Below are positions 51,050 through 60,373 of a stretch of 64,000 bases of DNA, piece after piece; position 1 is the stretch's first letter, and the number at the start of each line of letters is the position of its first letter. Position numbers and translations under genes: made by a program. The notes beneath the pieces are model-generated. The model did no database searches, was not told where the DNA came from, and saw only the letters and a list, made by a program, of their open reading frames with translations. The DNA is from UBA6168 sp041163745 (GTDB lineage: Bacteria; Bacteroidota; Bacteroidia; Chitinophagales; Saprospiraceae): contig JBEAQU010000065.1 in assembly GCA_041163745.1 (NCBI GenBank), positions 50,925-114,924 on the forward strand, written 5' to 3'.

Positions 51050-53527
51050 ATGCGCAATACCATGATTTGTTTGGGACTATTGCTGACCGGATGTTCCGGT
51101 GTAGTCCGCAAGCCTGCGGCGGTGCCGGCACATCCGGCTGCCACCGACCGCAGCATCGCCGGCCGGCTGGCCGGCATGACGAGCCACCCCGGCTTTCTTC
51201 CCCTGCATATAGACGAGCGGGATGGAAAAATTTGGTGGTCGGTGGAACGGACGGAGGAGGAGTTCCTGTTTGTGGAGTCCTTGTCCGCTGGTATCGGCTC
51301 GAACGATATCGGCTTGGACAGAGGGCAGTTGGGGCGGAATCGCATCGTACGATTCGAGCGCAGCGGAAACAAGTTGCTGTTGGTACAGGCGAATTACGAT
51401 TACCGGGCGGTCACGGACAATGACAGCGAGCGGCAGGCTGTGAGGGAAGCGTTCGCACAATCCGTCCTATGGGGGTTTCCGATCGAGCGGGAGGAGAACG
51501 GAGTGTTTCTTGTTGACGCCACCAAATTCCTGCTGCAGGACCACCACGATGTGATCACCACCCTGAAGCGCAAAGGACAGGGTTCCTATAGACTGGACGA
51601 GAGCCGCAGCGCCTTGTATCTTCCCCGCACAAGAAATTTTCCGGACAACAGCGAAATGGAGGTGACCTTGACATTCACCGGCACGCCGGAGGGGAAATGG
51701 ATCGGCAGCGTAACGCCCAGCCCCGCTGCGGTGACGGTTCGGCAGCACTGTTCTTTCGTGCGGTTGCCGGACGACGGATTTTCACCGCGTCGGTACGACC
51801 CGCGGAGCGGATATTTCGCCACCAGTTATCATGATTACGCCACACCGATGGAAGCGCCCTTGGTGCAGCGGTTGATCAACCGGCATCGCTTGCAAAAAAA
51901 GGACCCCGGTGCCGCCATGAGCGATCCGGTGGATCCGATTGTATACTATTTGGATCCGGGTACGCCGGAACCGGTCCGGTCCGCCTTGCTGGAAGGAGCG
52001 TCCTGGTGGAACCAGGCATTTGAATCGGCGGGTTACCGGGATGCCTTTCAGGTGCGCATGTTACCGGAGGATGCAGACCCGATGGATATCCGGTACAACC
52101 TGATCCAATGGGTCCATCGTTCCACCCGCGGCTGGTCATACGGTAGTTCGGTGGTGGATCCCCGAACCGGGGAGATCATCAAGGGCAAGGTGACCTTGGG
52201 CTCGCTTCGGGTCCGGCAGGATTACCTGATCGCCCAGGGCTTGTTGGCAGCTTACGAGGAAGGCAGGCCGGTCGATCCGCGTTTGCAGGAGATGGCCCTG
52301 GCCAGGTTGCGGCAGTTGTCAGCGCACGAGGTAGGGCACACCTTGGGCTTGGCCCACAATTATGCGGCCAGTGCGGACCAGCGTGCTTCCGTCATGGATT
52401 ACCCGCATCCTTACATCACGCTGGACGAACAAGGGGCGGTTGATTTTTCGGCAGCTTATGCCAGCGGAATAGGCGAATGGGACCGGCGGGCCATCCTGTA
52501 CGGGTATCAGGATTTCCCGGAGGGGGTGGATGAGGCGGCCGCATTGGAGGATATCCTGGTGGAGAACCGACAGCTGGGACTGCACTACTTGTCCGATCAG
52601 GATGCCCGTCCGGTCGGAAGTGCCCATCCAATGGCGCACCTCTGGGATAACGGCAGCGATCCGGTGGCGGAACTTCGGCGCATCATGGCGGTCCGACAGG
52701 CTGTCCTGGCCGGATTCGGACCGGACCATCTGGCACCGGGCCGGCCGTTGGCCGAGCTGGAACGGATTCTCGTCCCGCTCTACCTTGCGCATCGGTACCA
52801 GGCGGAGGCGGTGGCGAAGCTGGTCGGGGGGGTCACCTACAGCTACACCGTCAAAGGTTTTGAGACGGATGCCGGGTCGGATTGGCTGGTCCGGCCGGTG
52901 GGGCGGCGCCAGCAGGAGGCGGCCCTGGATGCGCTGTTGGAGACCCTGGATGCCGGATTTCTCGAAATACCCGCGGCTGTAAGGGCGGTGATACCTCCCC
53001 AGCCTGTGGGTTTCGGAAGAGACGAGGAAACATTCCCTTCCCGCACGGGCCTGGTGTTCGACCCTTTGTCGGCGGCAACTGTGGCAGCGGTGTCGACCGT
53101 ACGGGTATTGCTCCATCCGGAGCGGCTTGCCCGGCTGGTCAGGCAGGAAGCGGACGATCCGCAGCAAATGGGGGTAGTGACCGTCCTGCGGCGGCTGTTG
53201 TCCAAGGTGGTCCACAACACGAGGGAGAATCCATACCAGGCGGAGATTGCCCGGGAGGTGGAGAAACAGGTTGTTTTTCACTTGATCGGATTGTCCCTGG
53301 AACCGAAGGGCGACCTGCAGGTCGCCGCACTGGTTTCGTCGGAACTGGAGCGGTATGCGGCGGAAGCCGCTCAAAGGCTCGCCACGGCCGAAACGGAGGC
53401 GGACCGTGCCCATTGGAAATATCTGTCCAGGGCGGTCGTCACCAGCGGGTCGAATCCGGAGGATTTCCGCCTGCCGGCGGTACCGGTACCGCCGCCGGGA
53501 GCGCCGATCGGTTGCGGAGACCGGTAG
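51050..53527 (+). CDS. Zinc-dependent metalloprotease lipoprotein (DUF5117/DUF4953 type)
   Basis: An 825-residue exported metzincin-like protease. The lipobox is LLTGCSG. An N-terminal beta-rich domain (~60-270) is followed by the protease domain with HEVGHTLGLAHN at 426-437, giving three His zinc ligands and the catalytic Glu. SVMDYPHPYI serves as the Met-turn. The C-terminal ~300 residues are helical, as in the large Bacteroidota family annotated as zinc-dependent metalloprotease with DUF5117/DUF5118/DUF4953 parts. It would act on the cell surface or periplasmic side of the outer membrane; its substrate is unknown. It is convergent with csaA (14 bp). Confidence 0.9.
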   Translation: MRNTMICLGLLLTGCSGVVRKPAAVPAHPAATDRSIAGRLAGMTSHPGFLPLHIDERDGKIWWSVERTEEEFLFVESLSAGIGSNDIGLDRGQLGRNRIVRFERSGNKLLLVQANYDYRAVTDNDSERQAVREAFAQSVLWGFPIEREENGVFLVDATKFLLQDHHDVITTLKRKGQGSYRLDESRSALYLPRTRNFPDNSEMEVTLTFTGTPEGKWIGSVTPSPAAVTVRQHCSFVRLPDDGFSPRRYDPRSGYFATSYHDYATPMEAPLVQRLINRHRLQKKDPGAAMSDPVDPIVYYLDPGTPEPVRSALLEGASWWNQAFESAGYRDAFQVRMLPEDADPMDIRYNLIQWVHRSTRGWSYGSSVVDPRTGEIIKGKVTLGSLRVRQDYLIAQGLLAAYEEGRPVDPRLQEMALARLRQLSAHEVGHTLGLAHNYAASADQRASVMDYPHPYITLDEQGAVDFSAAYASGIGEWDRRAILYGYQDFPEGVDEAAALEDILVENRQLGLHYLSDQDARPVGSAHPMAHLWDNGSDPVAELRRIMAVRQAVLAGFGPDHLAPGRPLAELERILVPLYLAHRYQAEAVAKLVGGVTYSYTVKGFETDAGSDWLVRPVGRRQQEAALDALLETLDAGFLEIPAAVRAVIPPQPVGFGRDEETFPSRTGLVFDPLSAATVAAVSTVRVLLHPERLARLVRQEADDPQQMGVVTVLRRLLSKVVHNTRENPYQAEIAREVEKQVVFHLIGLSLEPKGDLQVAALVSSELERYAAEAAQRLATAETEADRAHWKYLSRAVVTSGSNPEDFRLPAVPVPPPGAPIGCGDR

Positions 53528-53541
53528 GTGGCGCCGGTGGT

Positions 53542-53871
53542 TCAGGCGATGCGCAGCCCGTTTGGGACGCTGCGGTCCGGTTGGAGCAGCACGATGCCGC
53601 CGCTGTCCCCGACGGCTCCCAGGACCAGGCATTCCGAACGGAAGTTGGCGATCTGCTTGGGCGGGAAGTTGACCACGGCGACCACCTGGCGTCCCAGGAG
53701 GTCTTCCTTCCCATAAAGCCGGGTGATCTGGGCGGAGCTTTTGCGGATGCCCAAGGGACCGAAGTCGATTCGCAATTGCCAGGCAGGTTTGCGGGCTTGC
53801 GGAAAATCCGTCACCTCGATGATGGTGCCGACACGCATGTCGGTCTTTTCGAATTCCTCCCAGGTCAACAT
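53542..53871 (-). CDS. csaA: CsaA-like tRNA-binding domain protein
   Basis: A 109-residue OB-fold protein of the tRNA-binding-domain family: EFEKTDMRVGTIIEVTDFPQ, KPAWQLRIDFGPLGIRKSSAQI, VVAVVNFPPKQIANFRSECL and the closing LLQPDRSVPNGLRIA. This is the full set of CsaA landmarks. CsaA binds tRNA and has been described as a secretion-linked chaperone in Bacillus. It begins 42 bp before the DUF5916 gene stops on the same strand order (DUF5916 upstream, csaA downstream), so cotranscription is possible. Confidence 0.92.
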   Translation of the reverse strand: MLTWEEFEKTDMRVGTIIEVTDFPQARKPAWQLRIDFGPLGIRKSSAQITRLYGKEDLLGRQVVAVVNFPPKQIANFRSECLVLGAVGDSGGIVLLQPDRSVPNGLRIA

Positions 53872-53913
53872 GGCTCGAGGGTTATGCGGCAGGGACGACA
53901 GGCCCTGCCGGGC

Positions 53914-56118
53914 CTATACATTCCACCAGTAGTTCAGTTTCAACACCAATGCCTGGTTACGTACACCGGAAAAATCCGAGAAATAATTGTTGGTGTAAAC
54001 GATGAACAGGTCTGATGCGGGGCTGTAACGCCACTGCATGCGAAGATTGAGGTTGATGTTCCTTGCCTGGTTGTTGTATTGTACGAAATTGGTGAAAAAC
54101 AATTTGTTGGTCAGGGTCACATCGATGCGGGGCCCGACCAGCCAGAGGTTGAAATCCTTTGCCGTCAACCCTGCCGGTAATCGGCCGTCGCGGCCGAATT
54201 CAATTCTGTTCAGTTGTGTGGCCATGCTGACCGCCACGTAAGGCTGGAACCGGTATCCGACTTCCCCGCCCAACCGGAAGCGGGTGCCGTTCGCATAATA
54301 TCCGCCGTAACGGGTACTCACAGACCAGGTGAACAGCCTTTGCGGACGGGATACGAACTCACCCCCGAAGGATTTCCAGACGTGTCGGGTACCGGTGGCC
54401 AGGGTGTCTCCAGAGAAATTCGTCGGATCGAATGGCATAAGCAGCTCCTGGAAATCATAAGCGGTCCAGGCGGTGAGCTCGCTGCGGTTGAGAAAGCTGA
54501 CACGGTAGATCAAGGGTAGTTCGCTCTCGACATACCGCATGTTCTCATCGAAATAGTATTGCCACATGATCGATGGGCCATGACTGAGGATCCTGCCGGA
54601 CTTGGGAAAAAATATCCTGCCGACGGAGGTGGCCAAACGGTTGTACCCGGTACGGGGTACGAAACCGGTCTCCGCACGGAAGTTCCTTCCGGTATGCTCC
54701 GCCTGCAGGTTGAAGAACCAGGACTTGGCGTTGAAGGCCAGGTTGCCGGCCACGATTTGGTCCCGGTCGCTGATCCCGGGTGTGAAAGATTTCAGATAGA
54801 GCAGTTTGCCGGTCCATTTGTTGTTGGAGGACGCCAGGTTGTATTCCAGTCCGGCGTTCCGGTTGTACCGGTTGGTGCCGGCCTTGTCAGGCAGGGCATC
54901 CCAATCCATCGTTTCCTTGTTTACGAATATGGCGGAGACATTGGAACGGGCGAAGACCCGCCGCTGCAAGGACAGGACGCTGAAATTTCGGGCCGGCGTA
55001 TCCTCGTCGACCTTTCCGGTCTGCATGTTCATGGCGCCGATTCGCCAGGCTTTGTTGATTTTTCCGCTTGCGCGGGCACCGAAGCGGATGGGTGCGTCCA
55101 GTCCGATGCGGCGGGAGAAGAAGGGCCGCAGGGTGCTGTAGCCGAAGTTGCCGAAGAGGTCGGCGTTCTCCAGGAAAAACTGTCTCCGCTCGGGAAAAAA
55201 CAATTCGAAGCGGTCCAGGTTGGTCTGTTGTACATCGACTTCCACTTGGGAGAAGTCGGGGTTGACGGTCAGGTCCAGATTCAGGGAGGAACTGAGGGCC
55301 ACTTTGGCGTCGGCCCCGATGTCACCGCGCCAGTCCGCCGCCGACTGTGCTTGTTTGTCGAGGTTTACGGCGGTCAGCACATAAGGAATGACGGAGATGT
55401 TTCGGCCGGCAGGCGGGGGGGCTTCCTCCCATTTCAAGACGCCCGTGTAGGCGAGCGAGGCGGTTGGGAACTGCCGGGGGACGGGTGCCCAGGCGGATTT
55501 TTCGGTGGTCTTGAGGTCCAGCCGGCTGAAGTTGACGCCCCAACGGTCGATGCCTTCCTTGTAGCGGAGCGTCTTGAACGGGACGGCCATTTCGAATACC
55601 CAGCGGTCGTCGTCCGCATATACGGCGGAGCGCCATTTGTTTTCCCAGCTCAGGTCCGCCTTTCCCCCGTCGTACAGAAGACCGTCCCATTGGGCGCCCA
55701 GGGCGTTGGAGCCGAAGGTGAACCCGTTGAGCTGGTCATCGAAGGGATCCAGGAACAGAAGAAAATTGTCGTTCCTGCCGAAGTTGAAATCCCGCCGCAG
55801 TGATTCGACCATGTAAGAGCCGTCCGTTTGCTCATGATTGACCGCCAGCAGGTACAGCTGTTCGTCATCATACAGCATCCGAACTTCCGTGCGGACGATG
55901 GCGGCACTGGTATCCATGGGGAGCACCTGATGGAAATTGGTTGCGACCGGTGCCATGCTCCAGGCGCTGTCATCCGGAGAACCATCCACTTCTATCGGAA
56001 GATTGGTCCGTCGTATAAGGTATTCGAACGATTCGTTAATCTTCTGTCCATGGGTGGGGAATACGATGGACAGAAAACATGTTGCCGAGAGGAGGGCGGA
56101 AAGGGAACGGTATGGCAT
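53914..56118 (-). CDS. DUF5916 outer-membrane protein with N-terminal CBM9-like domain
   Basis: A 734-residue exported protein (signal ends near THGQ). Residues ~25-230 form a carbohydrate-binding-family-9-like sandwich (LPIEVDGSPDDSAWSMAPVAT, NDNFLLFLDPFDDQLNGFTF and RWVFEMAVPFKTLRY). The remaining two thirds match the DUF5916 beta-barrel (DLTVNPDFSQVEVDVQQTNL, RFELFFPERRQFFLENADLF, FFSRRIGLDAPIRFGARASG) and end in an aromatic C-terminal strand (VLKLNYWWNV). It is widespread in Bacteroidota; the function is unknown. The start MPYRSL at 56118 is the ATG that gives the signal peptide. Confidence 0.85.
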   Translation of the reverse strand: MPYRSLSALLSATCFLSIVFPTHGQKINESFEYLIRRTNLPIEVDGSPDDSAWSMAPVATNFHQVLPMDTSAAIVRTEVRMLYDDEQLYLLAVNHEQTDGSYMVESLRRDFNFGRNDNFLLFLDPFDDQLNGFTFGSNALGAQWDGLLYDGGKADLSWENKWRSAVYADDDRWVFEMAVPFKTLRYKEGIDRWGVNFSRLDLKTTEKSAWAPVPRQFPTASLAYTGVLKWEEAPPPAGRNISVIPYVLTAVNLDKQAQSAADWRGDIGADAKVALSSSLNLDLTVNPDFSQVEVDVQQTNLDRFELFFPERRQFFLENADLFGNFGYSTLRPFFSRRIGLDAPIRFGARASGKINKAWRIGAMNMQTGKVDEDTPARNFSVLSLQRRVFARSNVSAIFVNKETMDWDALPDKAGTNRYNRNAGLEYNLASSNNKWTGKLLYLKSFTPGISDRDQIVAGNLAFNAKSWFFNLQAEHTGRNFRAETGFVPRTGYNRLATSVGRIFFPKSGRILSHGPSIMWQYYFDENMRYVESELPLIYRVSFLNRSELTAWTAYDFQELLMPFDPTNFSGDTLATGTRHVWKSFGGEFVSRPQRLFTWSVSTRYGGYYANGTRFRLGGEVGYRFQPYVAVSMATQLNRIEFGRDGRLPAGLTAKDFNLWLVGPRIDVTLTNKLFFTNFVQYNNQARNINLNLRMQWRYSPASDLFIVYTNNYFSDFSGVRNQALVLKLNYWWNV

Positions 56119-56255
56119 GGAATCGCTTTTTGTGGCCGCCAATATGGTGAAAATCCGTCGGATTCGCCGGTTGGGGGAAGAGGAATATTGTTGCGGCTGC
56201 CGGGATAAGGGCTGCGTGGCTATGGTGGCCTTTGTCTGCGGCGTCGGAAAATTGT

Positions 56256-56263
56256 TACCTTTG
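56256..56263 (+). promoter_or_regulatory. -7 promoter box for the exonuclease gene
   Basis: TACCTTTG on the plus strand, exact TAnnTTTG, 31 bp before ATG 56295: ordinary leader. Confidence 0.6.
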
Positions 56264-56294
56264 GACTGCGGTAAACAGTCTAAAGATTCGCCTG

Positions 56295-57053
56295 ATGAAA
56301 TTGGAACGTCCTCTTGTTTTCTTCGATTTGGAAACCACCGGCATCCAGCCACGGGAGGACAGGATCGTGCAGATCGGGGCCATCAAGGTATGGCCGGACG
56401 GTCGTCAGGAGGAAAAGAACGTACTGCTGGACCCCGGCATTCCCATTCCGCCGGCGGCTAGTGCCGTCCACGGCATCACGGATGAGCAGGTCCGGGGAAA
56501 GCCCTTTTTCCGGCAGATTGCCAATAGCCTGGCCGACTGGTTGTCGGGATGTGACCTTGCCGGCTACAATTGCGACCAGTTTGATGTCCCGATGCTAATG
56601 GAGGAGTTCGGCCGCGCCGGGGTGGTTTTCGAGCTGGATCCGACCCGTCCGCCCATCGACGTGCTGAAAGTGGAGCGCAACGTCAACAGCCATCGGTTGG
56701 AAGCGACCTACCGGCGATATACCGGAAAGCACCTTTCCGATGCCCATGATGCCCTGGCGGATACAAGGGCCACCATGTCCATCCTGGCCAAGCAACTGGA
56801 ACGACATCCCGACCTGCCGGACACCGTTTCCGGACTTTCGGAATTATGTCGGGGCAGCGAAGGAAGCCGGGTAGACCTCGCCGGCAAGTTGTACGAGCGT
56901 AATGGGCAGGTATACTGGTCTTTCGGAAAACATCGCGGTCAGCTCGTCGTGGAGACCGCTTCATATGCCAAGTGGGTATTGGAATCGGATTTTCCCCATG
57001 AAACCAAGCAGCACATCCGTCGCTTGCTGGACATGATGCCCGGCGGTCGATAA
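56295..57053 (+). CDS. DnaQ-like 3'-5' exonuclease with C-terminal extension
   Basis: A 252-residue DEDDh exonuclease of the DNA polymerase III epsilon / exonuclease family. The three exo motifs are seen: VFFDLETTGIQPREDRIVQIGA (ExoI, cited to the limit), LAGYNCDQFDVPMLMEEF (ExoII) and HDALADTRATMSILAK (ExoIII with the catalytic His and Asp). A ~65-residue C-terminal region (YWSFGKHRGQLVVETASYAKW) resembles the small DUF3820-type domain often attached to such exonucleases. The ATG at 56295 sets the ExoI motif near residue 10. The gene precedes a GT4, 39 bp apart. Confidence 0.9.
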   Translation: MKLERPLVFFDLETTGIQPREDRIVQIGAIKVWPDGRQEEKNVLLDPGIPIPPAASAVHGITDEQVRGKPFFRQIANSLADWLSGCDLAGYNCDQFDVPMLMEEFGRAGVVFELDPTRPPIDVLKVERNVNSHRLEATYRRYTGKHLSDAHDALADTRATMSILAKQLERHPDLPDTVSGLSELCRGSEGSRVDLAGKLYERNGQVYWSFGKHRGQLVVETASYAKWVLESDFPHETKQHIRRLLDMMPGGR

Positions 57054-57092
57054 GGCTTGCCCGGCGGTGCCCGCGACGGTAAACATCCGAAC

Positions 57093-58430
57093 ATGGACAC
57101 GGAACATACTCATTCACCGGTCGTCGAATGGAAGGAGCCCGGCTCTACCGGGGCATCTCCAATGGCAATGCCCCAAAGGAAGGAAGTTTCCGCTGATCCG
57201 CACGAGTTGCAAACCGGCTTGAAGGTGTTCGTACTGGTAAACCGCCTGTTCGAATGGTCCCAGAATTTCATTACCAGGGAACTGAGGACTTTGTCGGAAT
57301 TAGGGGTGGAGATGACCATTGGCGCCCGCACGGTGTTGGACCGCCCGGACCTGGACGAACGGGAGCGGCAGCTGATGCGATTGTTCCACCGTATACCGGA
57401 CAACCCTTTCCTGCCGGCACCATTGTACCGGCATCTGCGGTATGCCTTGCGATATCCCCGCCATTACCGGCGGGCATGGGGTATGCTGTTCTCCTTACGA
57501 CATCGGCTGCGGAAGTTTCCCCGGGGTGTGATCTGCCTGTTCCGGGCGGCCTCCATGGGCGCATATGTCCGCAACAACGGGTACAACCTCCTGCATGCCC
57601 ACTTCCTGACGGCACCCGGTGAAACAGCCCTGTACTTGTCAGCCCTGACGGGTATACCCTTCGGGGCGACGGCATATGCGATGGACATATATGTGGACAA
57701 CAGCGGGTTGGCCGGGAAGCTGAAGGCGGCCGCTTATGTGAATGGCACGACCCGGTTCAACGAGCTGTATCTGGGGGCCTTGGTCCCTTCAGCCGCCCAA
57801 CGGTTCGTGACCCGGTATTATGGGATCCCGGTGTCCGAGCGTCCGCCGGAGCCGATTTCACACGGAGGATTCCGATTCCTGGCCGTCGGAAGACTGGTGC
57901 CGAAGAAAGGTTTCGAATACCTGGTGGAGGCCTGTCGTCTGTTGGCAGCCAAGGGGCTGGCATTTGAGTGCGAGATCATAGGGACGGGCCCGGAGGAGGC
58001 GGTCTTGCGGGAAGGAATCCGGGCCGCCGGCTTGGAGGACCGGTTTCGGGTGACAGGTTACGTCCCGCCCAACGAACTGCCGGATCGCTATCGCCGCAGC
58101 GATGTGCTGGTCGCACCCTGCATCGTTGCTGCGAACGGGGATGTGGACGGATTGCCGAATGTCTGCCTGGAAGCCATGAACGCCGGATTGCCCGTCATCA
58201 GCACCACGGTAAGCGGAATTCCCGAAGGGGTGGAGGACGGCGTCAATGGTTGGTTGGTACCACCTGCAGATGCTAGGGCGCTGGCCGCCGCCATGGAGAA
58301 GGCCCTGTTGTCGGAAAACCAGCTTCCTGCCATGCGAGCCGCCTCCCACCGGATGGTCAGACAAAAATTCGATGTACGGAAGAACGTACCCTTGATTCGG
58401 GATCTGATGGAAACGCACCGAAAGCGGTGA
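57093..58430 (+). CDS. Glycosyltransferase family 4
   Basis: A 445-residue GT-B retaining glycosyltransferase. The N-terminal half reads VFVLVNRLFEWSQNFITREL and LLHAHFLTAPGETAL. The C-terminal half has the family's FLAVGRLVPKKGFEYLVEA, CEIIGTGPEEAVLREGIRAAG (cited to the limit) and the EX7E-type donor motif PNVCLEAMNAGLPVISTTVSG (likewise). The architecture suits synthesis of a surface polysaccharide. It is convergent with a flippase gene (57 bp), which also fits a small polysaccharide locus. ATG 57093 is preferred. Confidence 0.9.
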   Translation: MDTEHTHSPVVEWKEPGSTGASPMAMPQRKEVSADPHELQTGLKVFVLVNRLFEWSQNFITRELRTLSELGVEMTIGARTVLDRPDLDERERQLMRLFHRIPDNPFLPAPLYRHLRYALRYPRHYRRAWGMLFSLRHRLRKFPRGVICLFRAASMGAYVRNNGYNLLHAHFLTAPGETALYLSALTGIPFGATAYAMDIYVDNSGLAGKLKAAAYVNGTTRFNELYLGALVPSAAQRFVTRYYGIPVSERPPEPISHGGFRFLAVGRLVPKKGFEYLVEACRLLAAKGLAFECEIIGTGPEEAVLREGIRAAGLEDRFRVTGYVPPNELPDRYRRSDVLVAPCIVAANGDVDGLPNVCLEAMNAGLPVISTTVSGIPEGVEDGVNGWLVPPADARALAAAMEKALLSENQLPAMRAASHRMVRQKFDVRKNVPLIRDLMETHRKR

Positions 58431-58487
58431 AGTATCGCCTGGATGTCGGGCCGTTCGGTATGTTTCGGAAACAGTGGATGCAGGACC

Positions 58488-60002
58488 TCATCGGCGGCGA
58501 CCGTAGAGCGGCCTCAGCAGGCGGTGCCAATCCGATGCAGGAATCAGACCTGTCAAGCGACCGAAGAACAGGTAAGTCATGCCGTAGAGGGCGGCAAGGG
58601 AGAGGAAACCCCAGCCGGCCGGCCATTCGACGAGGCCTTTTGCAGCCCATGCCGGCAGCCCTGCCAGCATGGCCAGGGCGAGCACCCTGCCGTAATCCCG
58701 AAATGGGAAGGTCTTCCACCAGGGAACCTGCAAAGCCCTGCCGATTCGGTCCAGCGCATACCACCACACAAACAGATTGGCCACCAGGGATGCCAGCGGA
58801 GGACCGGCGGGGCCCCACCACCGCACGAAGGGGACGGAGAGGACCAGGTTGAGCAGGAAAAGGTATACCGCACCCCGGGTGATATCCCCCGTACGGTCCA
58901 GTGCCTTCTGCATGTTGCTGTAGGAAGCCACCCGCTGAAGCATCACAAGCGTATATATCCGGAACGGAACCACCGCTGCGGCATAATTCTCCGGAAACAA
59001 CAAGGCTATGAACTCTTCCGCTGCCACGATGAATACCATCACCAGTGGCAGGACCAGGAGGCTCACTTTCCGAATGCTGCGAAGCCATAACGACAACATG
59101 GCACCCCGGTCTCCTTGCAGGAAGTGGGACACCAGTTGCGGCATCATGACCGCGGCGATGGAATAGGCGATGGTCGGGACAATCGGAATCTCATAGGCGC
59201 CCGCCGTGTATACCGTAAAGGCGCCCGGCAGAAACCATTGGACGACGTATTTGTCCACTTGCCGGTTGAGCCCCCATAGCAATTGAGCCAGGCTCAGTGG
59301 AATGGAATAGGCGAACACCGACCGCAGGGTGCCGTTCGGAAGACGCACGGACGGCGAGACACCCAGGTGTTTACGCAAAAGCCAGGCACTTGCCATCATG
59401 CGCAGGAAACCGTACGCAAGCAACCCAAAGGTGATGCCACGGACCGGTTCCGGAAATGCCAACGGTATCACCATCGCCAGGAACTGGGTCAGCCCGCTGA
59501 ACAGGTTCAGCCAAGCCGCCTCCCGCGACCGGTTCAGGGCGATGAGGACATTGGGTAAGGGCAGGGTCGGCAGCTCGAAGAGCAACAGCACCATCAGTGC
59601 CCAGATCAACCTGCGCAAGTCGCCGAAGCCCTCCCGCGTGGCGCCGACCCAGGCAATGCCGAGCATGACAACAGCCCCTGCCACACCCAACCAGGCCAGC
59701 GTCCGGCCAATCAGCTGGACAAACGACCGACGGTATTCCGGCGCCAACTTCTCAAAAAAATAAAAAACACTGTCCGGCAAACCGAGCTGACCAAAGGATT
59801 GTGCCGTACTGTATATCGTGAGCAGGAAGAATACCAATCCTGCATCCTGTTCCGACAACACCCGGGTCAATACGACTACCCCCAACAGCTGCGATGATAT
59901 CGTCAATGCCCGGCTGATGGTGAAAATCCCGGCTTTTCGGGTCAGGCTTTGGTCGCCCTCCCTGCCATTGCCGGCCGAATGTCTGCGGTCGTGTCGCGCC
60001 AC
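58488..60002 (-). CDS. Polysaccharide flippase (MATE/MOP superfamily), GTG start
   Basis: A 504-residue membrane protein with about 14 hydrophobic helices of the Wzx/MurJ-like MOP superfamily. N-terminal helices show IFTISRALTISSQLLGVVVLTRVLSEQDAG (partly cited), the paired-Arg first helix of O-antigen flippases. The central loop YVVQWFLPGAFTVYTAGAYEIP is also typical. It would translocate lipid-linked sugars. The start is GTG 60002; a TATTTTTG box lies 164 bp upstream. It is convergent with the GT4 gene. Confidence 0.85.
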   Translation of the reverse strand: MARHDRRHSAGNGREGDQSLTRKAGIFTISRALTISSQLLGVVVLTRVLSEQDAGLVFFLLTIYSTAQSFGQLGLPDSVFYFFEKLAPEYRRSFVQLIGRTLAWLGVAGAVVMLGIAWVGATREGFGDLRRLIWALMVLLLFELPTLPLPNVLIALNRSREAAWLNLFSGLTQFLAMVIPLAFPEPVRGITFGLLAYGFLRMMASAWLLRKHLGVSPSVRLPNGTLRSVFAYSIPLSLAQLLWGLNRQVDKYVVQWFLPGAFTVYTAGAYEIPIVPTIAYSIAAVMMPQLVSHFLQGDRGAMLSLWLRSIRKVSLLVLPLVMVFIVAAEEFIALLFPENYAAAVVPFRIYTLVMLQRVASYSNMQKALDRTGDITRGAVYLFLLNLVLSVPFVRWWGPAGPPLASLVANLFVWWYALDRIGRALQVPWWKTFPFRDYGRVLALAMLAGLPAWAAKGLVEWPAGWGFLSLAALYGMTYLFFGRLTGLIPASDWHRLLRPLYGRRR

Positions 60003-60165
60003 TTACGTGCTTCGTTTGAAGGCGGCACCAAAGCGGAGACAGCCCCGGATTCGGTGAATCCTATGCCGACAACCTTGGTTTCTCTTCCCGGTTACGCCCC
60101 CTCTTTTACAGGTAAAAATGAGACAATTTCCGGGCTTGCGGAAATCGGCCGTTTTGCATTGATGA

Positions 60166-60173
60166 CAAAAATA
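60166..60173 (-). promoter_or_regulatory. -7 promoter box for the flippase gene
   Basis: TATTTTTG on the minus strand, exact TAnnTTTG, 163 bp before the GTG start, in an A/T-rich patch of the 371-bp divergent gap (60003-60373). No gene is seen there. Confidence 0.45.
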
Positions 60174-60373
60174 TATAATTTTATCCCCACCCGGACGCCG
60201 TGAATCGCCGCACCCTCGGACCATGGCTGTTCTTCGGGCACACCTTTGAACGACTACACCCACACAGACAAATCGGGTTTTCCACCGGGCACAGGTGCCG
60301 TCCTGATGGTCGGGTAACCTTCCGGCAGGGCAATGACAGTCCCTTACCAGTCCTGCCCTAAATATGACAACAG